DNA from: Phaeoceros laevis
Lineage: Eukaryota; Anthocerotophyta; Anthocerotopsida; Notothyladales
NCBI GenBank assembly: GCA_049999765.1
Contig: JBNGIQ010007878.1
Span: 1 to 23,168, forward strand
Direction: 5' to 3'
Length of the DNA stretch: 23,168 nt
Shown: positions 17,887 to 23,168 of the stretch, in pieces
Position numbering within the stretch: the stretch's first letter is position 1
How the letters are laid out: each line of letters starts with the position of its first letter
The notes under the pieces: generated by a model
Told to the model about the DNA's origin: nothing
The model's database searches: none
What the model saw: the letters and a program-made list of their open reading frames with translations, nothing else
Position numbers and translations under genes: made by a program

Positions 17887-18095
17887 CACTTGGTCACATA
17901 TATTTCTTGCATAAGCTTTCTTTTTTCTATCAATGGTCATAATGTAGACCAATTGATATGGAAGGTGGAAACCTTTTCTATGTACATCACGTGACTGAAT
18001 ACAAATGTCACATTGATATACAATTTCTTTGCAATTACAAGTGTTAGTGATGAGAACATTGTCTACTACATTACAGTAATTTTCCTTTTTGGCAG
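17887..18095. other. AT-rich spacer
   Basis: Immediately downstream of the RT stop. No GIY-YIG domain or other coding continuation, no poly(A) tail and no terminal repeat could be recognised. Confidence 0.4.
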
Positions 18096-18162
18096 GTGTG
18101 GTATGCTCTTTCCCTTATGGGGGTGAGCGTATACCACACTTGCCCCCATAAAAGGAAAGAGC
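18096..18162. repeat. Interleaved inverted repeats (A-B-A'-B')
   Basis: A is GTGTGGTAT (18096-18104) and its complement A' is 18131-18139. B is GCTCTTTCCCTTATGGGGG (18105-18123) and its complement B' is 18143-18162, with one extra base. The order A-B-A'-B' means one strand can form either of two hairpins, or both together as an H-type pseudoknot. The B arms flank the G5/C5 run. Confidence 0.85.
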
Positions 18163-18179
18163 AAAGAAAAATAAATTAC

Positions 18180-18859
18180 CACGGGAGTGTGAGGGAACCT
18201 ACCTACCTACCGAAACCTACCTATACACATTCCCTCCACCTATACCAAGGCGCTCTGTGAATTGCAGCGCGGCTTCTCTCTCTTCCAGCCCACCCTCTCT
18301 CTTCTGTTTTGCCCTATTTTCTAAGCTTTTGGCTATGGCGGCCCGGTCAACAGCCTCTTGACCAGCTGTCCTGTCTCCATCTCTTTTGTGCCACACCTGC
18401 TATAACCTGCCATTGATTTGCCATTCTCTCCTCTGCAAATCTATATGCTCCGCATCGGTTTCTGCCCATTATTCACATCATTCAACACGCATCCCACACT
18501 TCTACGCCTCACCATTACCTCTGCCTCTATGCATACACACCACACTGTTTGATCCATAAAACCCAGCAACCCACTCACACTCTCCTCACTTCTACATCTC
18601 ACATTCCTGTCTCTGCTTGTATCGCCCCTTGCTCCACCTGTTTTCATCTCAGGTTGCTGCCGCATTTGCTTTCTCTCATTTCTTTTTGTTGTTTCCTTTT
18701 GTGTGCTACAACAGGCTGCTACCAGGTGATACACGCTATCATCATTGAGTTCCAATTGTATTCAAGGTTGCCACAACAAGCTCGCTGAGAATTTCCTACT
18801 GGCCTGGAATTACAAGAAGTTGTCAGGCGGTAGAGGGACCCAGGGTGACACGGCGTGTA
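18180..18859 (+). other. Pyrimidine-rich leader-like region
   Basis: Rich in CT tracts (about 18270-18310 and 18650-18700), with the CCTACC repeat near 18199-18225. It precedes a degenerate gag-like start at 18860, so it may be the untranslated leader or part of an LTR of a retroelement. No primer-binding site was recognised and no gene is seen. Confidence 0.4.
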
Positions 18860-19072
18860 ATAGTGACCACTCGCAGTGGACGCACCATTACACCTGCTCC
18901 GGCCCTTCCCACAGAGGACGAACTCATCGATGCTATCCACAGCATTGCTGCAAGTAGTGGAAGGCAGGCAGAAGCTATCCATTTTCTAGCTACAAGAGCC
19001 GGAAAGGAGGTTGCTTCCAAACTCATTTGCCGCATTCTTATATCTTTTCTTCATGAAGGTCATTGGAGTTAG
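18860..19072 (+). pseudogene. Gag-like N-terminus with a damaged start codon
   Basis: The frame reads IVTTRSGRTITPAPALPTED then ELIDAIHSIAASSGRQAEAI and stops at 19070-19072. The codon before V-T-T-R-S-G-R is ATA, where the related start at 23046 has ATG in MVVTRSGR. This points to loss of the start by one G-to-A change. The frame closes after about 70 residues, so only the beginning of the ORF remains. The gag assignment is by context and the shared start motif, not by a conserved domain. Confidence 0.45.
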
Positions 19073-19242
19073 CACACGACGTGACTGGTCAGGTGTAGTC
19101 CTATAGCTTCCTGGTTGTTACATGCTAACACCTTAGACAGATACTGAAGCACAACAAGCAAAAATTTGGGAGCACGGGTGCTTTGGTTGTTAGGCAGCAG
19201 CAAGACCCCCAAAAATGCGCCCGGGATGCAATGAAGCCTCAA
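19073..19242. other. Short spacer
   Basis: Sequence between the gag-like remnant and the PPR fragment. An open frame reaches back to 19183 but shows no PPR consensus before 19243. Confidence 0.35.
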
Positions 19243-19440
19243 TATGATGTAGTGGTGGGCAACTGTCTTGTGGACATGTACGCAAAATGTGGTGAGTTGG
19301 AAGGTGCACGCCAGATTTTTGACAGCATGGCCACAAAGGATGTGTGGGCATGGACAACGACGATCACTGGGTATGTTGCTTGTGTGAAGGTCATAAGGCA
19401 CTAGCTTGTTTTTCAGGAGATGTTCAGGGCAGTAAATGGC
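19243..19440 (+). pseudogene. PPR (pentatricopeptide repeat) gene fragment
   Basis: Encodes YDVVVGNCLVDMYAKCGELE then GARQIFDSMATKDVWAWTTT and ITGY. This is the textbook PLS-type PPR pattern (N-LVDMYAKCG-L--A--FD-M--RDV--W--MI-GY) and covers about one and a half repeats. After 19374 the match moves frame: the text near 19400-19430 can be read as KALACF then EMFRA, as expected of the next repeat. A 1-base shift is therefore likely, and the frame stops at 19402-19404. Upstream repeats and the E/DYW tail are absent. PPR proteins edit and process organelle RNA; this piece cannot do so and is a dead fragment, perhaps carried by a transposon. Confidence 0.85.
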
Positions 19441-20140
19441 AGCAGCATGCGTTAAGAAAGAAGGAACGGCAGTGTTGCAGTAGCTGTTGCACTGAAAGAT
19501 GATCCATCTGAGAATTTGGTGCACTACACGAAATTACGATGCTAGGGAGTTCAGCAACACACTAGGGGCGCTAGGTTTTACAGACTCACGTGGGTTTTGA
19601 GCGTTGTGGAAGTCACAATTCTCTGGAGGGCGCAGTTTTCTTACATTCGTAGGGCTGTAAAGACTGCACATGCATAGCAGAATACAACCTGGGACATAAA
19701 GCTTTGGAGCATACGTAACTTGGTAGATTACAGGGGCTGGTTATAGGAAGAATGCAACCCCAAAGAATTCCACCTGTACGCCCTCCCTTCTACGTAGTCA
19801 TCAAGGGAAGGACGCCCGGTATTTATCAATCCTGGGACACCTGCAGTGCATAGGTTCATGGTTTCAGGGGTGCAACCTTCAAAGCCTTCCCTAACTTAAT
19901 GTTAGCCCAAGCATATGTTGTTACTACTCTCGGGACAGGGGCCACACTACCAATCTTTCCCTGAAACCAATCTTAGTAGTGCCAACCAGTTAGAATGAGG
20001 TTGTCCGCTGAGGAGGTGCTGCAACAATTCGACTGTGCCATTGTGCCAAATTTTAGACTAGAGCGGAGCGGGTTTGCCGGCTTATTGGTCCGTCCATTGG
20101 CACCTCGGAACACGTTGGTTGGAAGCCATTACCCACAGTC
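19441..20140. other. No gene recognised
   Basis: No supported coding region in about 19441-19994. A plus frame open from 19995 to 20237 shows no known domain and may be upstream or 5' sequence of the F-box-like pseudogene in another frame. Confidence 0.35.
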
Positions 20141-21522
20141 ATGGATGGTTCTGGAATGCAGTGGCTTTTTAGCCCCCTTGTCATCGCAGCTGCCACATAT
20201 ACAAGGGCCCCAAGCAGATATAACCGCAACCGTGTAGCAACCGTCCTTCCCCCGCAGGCAGACACTGACCTGTCCACTGATACCGTTGATGAAGACGGTG
20301 TGGGAATTCATGGGGCCAACAACAAGCAAATCACGCTATATTCCAATGTCAGCTCCTCTTCGTATATGCTCTCTTGGGATACATTACTGCATGATATTTT
20401 CTGGGAGGAGGTAGCCTTTTTACTCCAACCGCTTGATCTCTTCTTCCTCAGTATAACATCTTCCACCATGTTGCGCCTCCTTCGTTCACCAGCCTTCCTT
20501 GCAGCTTATTGTGATCTTTGGAGGATGTTTACATGCCCAGGATGTTTTGCATCATGAAGTCCGAATGGCATCAGGATATTCACTACAGGCGGGCACACGG
20601 GTCTTATTACTCAGCAGGAGGCCCACACATACCTGAGGATACTTGATGACTTGATAGATGAATGGGGACCAGAATTCTGCCACTTTGATGTCAATGAATG
20701 GTCCGTCCCTCAAAGGATCAGAGAATTAGATTGGTTTGAACTCAACGGGGATTTCAGACTACTTTTCCGCATTTGGAAAGATGAATATTGGAATCTATGG
20801 AATGATTATCTCGATGATACGGACTACAACAATTTGTTGTTCTACTATGATGAGCAGAATCGGAGATGGGAAGCAACTACAATTCAGGACCTCTTAGACA
20901 CAATTCTATCCCATATTTTCTGCTGTCTATCATTCAAAGACACTCTTAAGCTCAGAGCAGTCTGTCACAAGTTTAGTAGAATTACAAACCAAACAGACTT
21001 TGTTATATCCTACATTCAGAAAAGGGGAGAATAGATTGTGTCAAATGCTCATTTTGTCACCAACTCTTTGCCTCTACATCTCATTTGGAGGTCCACCATC
21101 GCTTTGAGCGTGCAGGGGATATCACCAGCCATGAACATCGAGTCTACATGAGGATGCTCAACACATATCACTTTACCAATGATTTGGATGACTTTTGTTG
21201 CACTCCGAGCACTTGGGAGTACCTCTTCACCAATGACGAAGAGGCCATCTGCATTTATGAAGACTACTCGAGACCTGCAGTCACCATTCCACAAATGTTC
21301 CAAGATCTTCATGCCATGTGGGGAGATACTGATTGGAAACGATATCAGAATATGCTCTTTGAGGAGATGATGGACTACAACTCAAGACAACTTGAGCAGA
21401 CACTTACACAGGATGAGCTCAACCATATAGGAGACATGTCGGAATACCAGCAAGACCAACGGGACATAGAAGATTCCAGGTCCTCATGGAATTCCATCCC
21501 GGATTACATGTCGGATGACTGA
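20141..21522 (+). pseudogene. Decayed F-box-like gene with two F-box-like segments
   Basis: One frame is open from an ATG at 20141 to a TGA at 20555-20557 and continues beyond it in the same frame to 21034. Coding text then moves one frame and continues to 21522. Segment 1 (about 20378-20515) reads LLHDIFWEEVAFLLQPLDLF then FLSITSSTMLRLLRSPAFL, an F-box-like pattern. Segment 2 (about 20882-20986) reads TIQDLLDTILSHIFCCLSFK then DTLKLRAVCHKFSRI, close to the plant F-box consensus. The part between is acidic and aromatic (ELNGDFRLLFRIWKDEYWN). After the shift a Cys cluster CVKCSFCHQLF appears, then an acidic tail (EEMMDYNSRQLEQTLTQDEL). The shift lies at AAAAGGGG. F-box proteins link substrates to SCF ubiquitin ligases; no Kelch or LRR substrate domain is seen. 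The TGA may come from CGA. Confidence 0.55.
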
Positions 21523-21532
21523 TCTCCAAGTC

Positions 21533-21602
21533 CTGGATCTGCTGCCAATCAGGTCTGCTTGCCGTGACTGGATCTACTGCCAATCAGGTTTGCTTGCCAT
21601 GA
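21533..21602. repeat. Direct tandem duplication, 35 bp x 2
   Basis: 21533-21567 and 21568-21602 are both CTGGATCT(G/A)CTGCCAATC... and end TGCTTGCC(G/A)TGA. Three differences separate the copies and all are transitions (G/A, C/T, G/A). The duplication lies just after the F-box-like stop. Confidence 0.9.
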
Positions 21603-22240
21603 CTGAACACTATGTTTGCTCATTTACCTGCCGCTGTGTTTGCCTACTATGTCTGCCCGCTATGTTTGCCTCTTTTGTCTACTTACCTCCACACTCAGGA
21701 TCATCCGAACAGGAAAACCTATAGTACATACTCAGTTTTTCTCTAGTTAATGTATTCATACCCTTCAGATAGTACATTAGCTACTGTTTTCTAAGACTAC
21801 ATTATGTTTTGTATTCCTTATACTTCACCACTGCTGTCTGTTATTAAAGACTACTCACAAACAGCTGCTTGTTGCTTCCGTGCTTTATCAGTCAGTTATA
21901 CTTACCAAGTACATGCTGCTTTGGCTGAGATACATGCTGCAACACATATCTATCGAGCTATCAAGAAACCATTTGAAATGTTGGCAAAGGCTCATCTTCA
22001 CTTTTGGCCAGAAATTAAACACCCAAGCCAGTATTATGGACAGTTGTCCACACCCAAGCCTGAAATGCGGACAGCTGTCCACACCTTCAACATTGCCAAA
22101 TGCTGCTCACACAAACCCTCCCTGCACCACAGAAAGCATCCTACGTTACCGCGACATCCTCACACACACAGCGACAAACGCATCGAGTACCTCCCTCGTT
22201 GCTTAGTACAAATAATCATTCGATGCTTGTTCACGAGATA
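21603..22240. other. No gene recognised; short inverted word pairs
   Basis: CT-rich text around 21605-21700, then AT-rich text. GGACAGTTGTCC (22038-22049) and GGACAGCTGTCC (22071-22082) are a repeated near-palindrome followed by ACACC. No coding unit is supported. Confidence 0.4.
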
Positions 22241-22280
22241 ACTAATTCGCCATTTGAACCACTAATTCGCCATTTGAACC
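22241..22280. repeat. Perfect 20-bp tandem duplication
   Basis: ACTAATTCGCCATTTGAACC occurs twice head to tail with no difference. The perfect identity suggests a recent event. Confidence 0.95.
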
Positions 22281-23045
22281 ACCAATACATCTTGTTCCAA
22301 CAAGTTGATCACTTCTCCAAATAGTAATCTTGTATCCTGAATATTCCCTAGCACAATAATAAACAAGCAAAAACGCCAAAAATCTGTCTAAGAAAAGGGT
22401 CCCACACCCTCTAGTACAGGCATCACCTACGTATAAATGAAACCTGAAGCTAAGACTGCAACGCAGCCCTTTGTACACACAAAAATCTGCTCACCTGAAT
22501 CACCAGATCAATGCCTAGCAACCACCAACGCAATCAACACTGGCATCACCTGCTATTCTGCAATCAGCTGGCTGGCACAGTCCCAGGACAAGGTGGATGC
22601 TGCACCTCATATCATGCAATCCTAATTCGTACGGGTGCTCAAGGCATTTCCAAACACGGGAAAGGAACTTAAAGTGATTGCTGAGCGCTATCTGTGCACT
22701 AATGACCTCCTGCGGCAGCTCGCCTATAGAGACACAGATGGAAAGTCCAATGCACCCAGTTCAACATCACCTAATGCGTCTCCGCACTGCCACTGTGTAT
22801 CTACCACTCAGGACCACACACCGGTGACCCCTCTTATAGTCTAACATCAGCGGCCATGAAGATACTTCCATATTCAGTTCTTATACCTTCCATATCAGCT
22901 AACCACTAAATCCAAGGCTTGGGTGCAGCCTTGCATATCCATTTCACTACCACCACTGCTGGCACTTCCATCCTCATTCTCTTCCGGAGCTGCTAGGAGT
23001 ATTGTGCACAATCTACCCTACGCACTGCCTTCACTACGGCCAACC
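22281..23045. other. Leader-like, no gene recognised
   Basis: No supported gene. The last part (about 22860-23045) is pyrimidine-rich and directly precedes the ATG at 23046, as the leader at 18180-18859 precedes the damaged start at 18860. Confidence 0.4.
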
Positions 23046-23168
23046 ATGGTGGTCACACGTAGTGGACGCAACACGCACCAGCCATTACATCAGGCTCCCC
23101 CGCCGCCACCTCCTATCCCACTTCCACCAGCAGTTAGGCAAATCATTCAAGTTCTCGTCCCACCACCC
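23046..23168 (+). CDS. Gag-like ORF start, runs off the window
   Basis: ATG at 23046 in a good context (ACAACCATGG). The frame is open to the window end (41 codons) and begins MVVTRSGRNTHQPLHQAP, followed by a proline run and AVRQIIQVLV. The VVTRSGR start matches the VTTRSGR of the remnant at 18860, so I infer a related retroelement ORF. The product cannot be named from 41 residues. Confidence 0.45.
   Translation, partial: MVVTRSGRNTHQPLHQAPPPPPPIPLPPAVRQIIQVLVPPP

Overview
This window is nuclear DNA from a land plant. The evidence is one intact, intron-containing HD-Zip class IV transcription factor gene (a plant-specific family), a pentatricopeptide-repeat (PPR) fragment, a Copia-type LTR with an initiator-tRNA-Met primer site, and many decayed repeats. 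The short introns in a repeat-rich setting, and an RT type I cannot place among common angiosperm elements, make me lean to a seed-free plant such as a fern. That lineage call is inference only.

Layout. Positions 1-917 are the region beyond the 3' end of the HD-Zip gene, with a CATCC microsatellite and a fold-back repeat. Positions 918-5073 (minus strand) hold a complete 11-exon HD-Zip IV gene, which I modelled exon by exon. It gives 787 codons, with homeodomain, zipper-loop-zipper, START and HD-SAD regions. Positions 5074-7180 are intergenic: a 16-bp minisatellite with GTTAAC cores, a 66-bp duplication and a long hairpin. Positions 7180-10651 carry a frame-broken, low-complexity, TE-like coding region of unknown family. 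It ends where a 235-bp Copia-type LTR (10634-10868) cuts its reading frame. Positions 11741-12310 are a tandem array with a 125-bp period arranged as alternating A/B monomers. Positions 13099-13476 hold two orphan exons on the minus strand, one resembling tRNA dimethyltransferase TRM1 and one resembling xylose isomerase.

Positions 13989-17886 (plus) are one decayed retroelement: a gag-like ORF followed by an unusual reverse transcriptase that shares features with Penelope-like elements. It has several frameshifts, and the motif A catalytic Asp is replaced by Asn. Positions 18096-18162 hold an interleaved inverted repeat (A-B-A'-B'). Then come a pyrimidine-rich leader with a damaged gag-like start (18860), a PPR fragment (19243-19374), and a decayed F-box-like gene with two F-box-like segments (20141-21522). 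The window ends with short tandem repeats and a fresh gag-like start at 23046 that runs off the edge. It shares its first residues with the damaged start at 18860.

Only the HD-Zip IV gene looks intact and functional. The rest is mostly transposon sediment and captured gene fragments. Several frameshifts lie at homopolymer runs, so assembly error has to be separated from true decay. No tRNA, rRNA or CRISPR array was seen.
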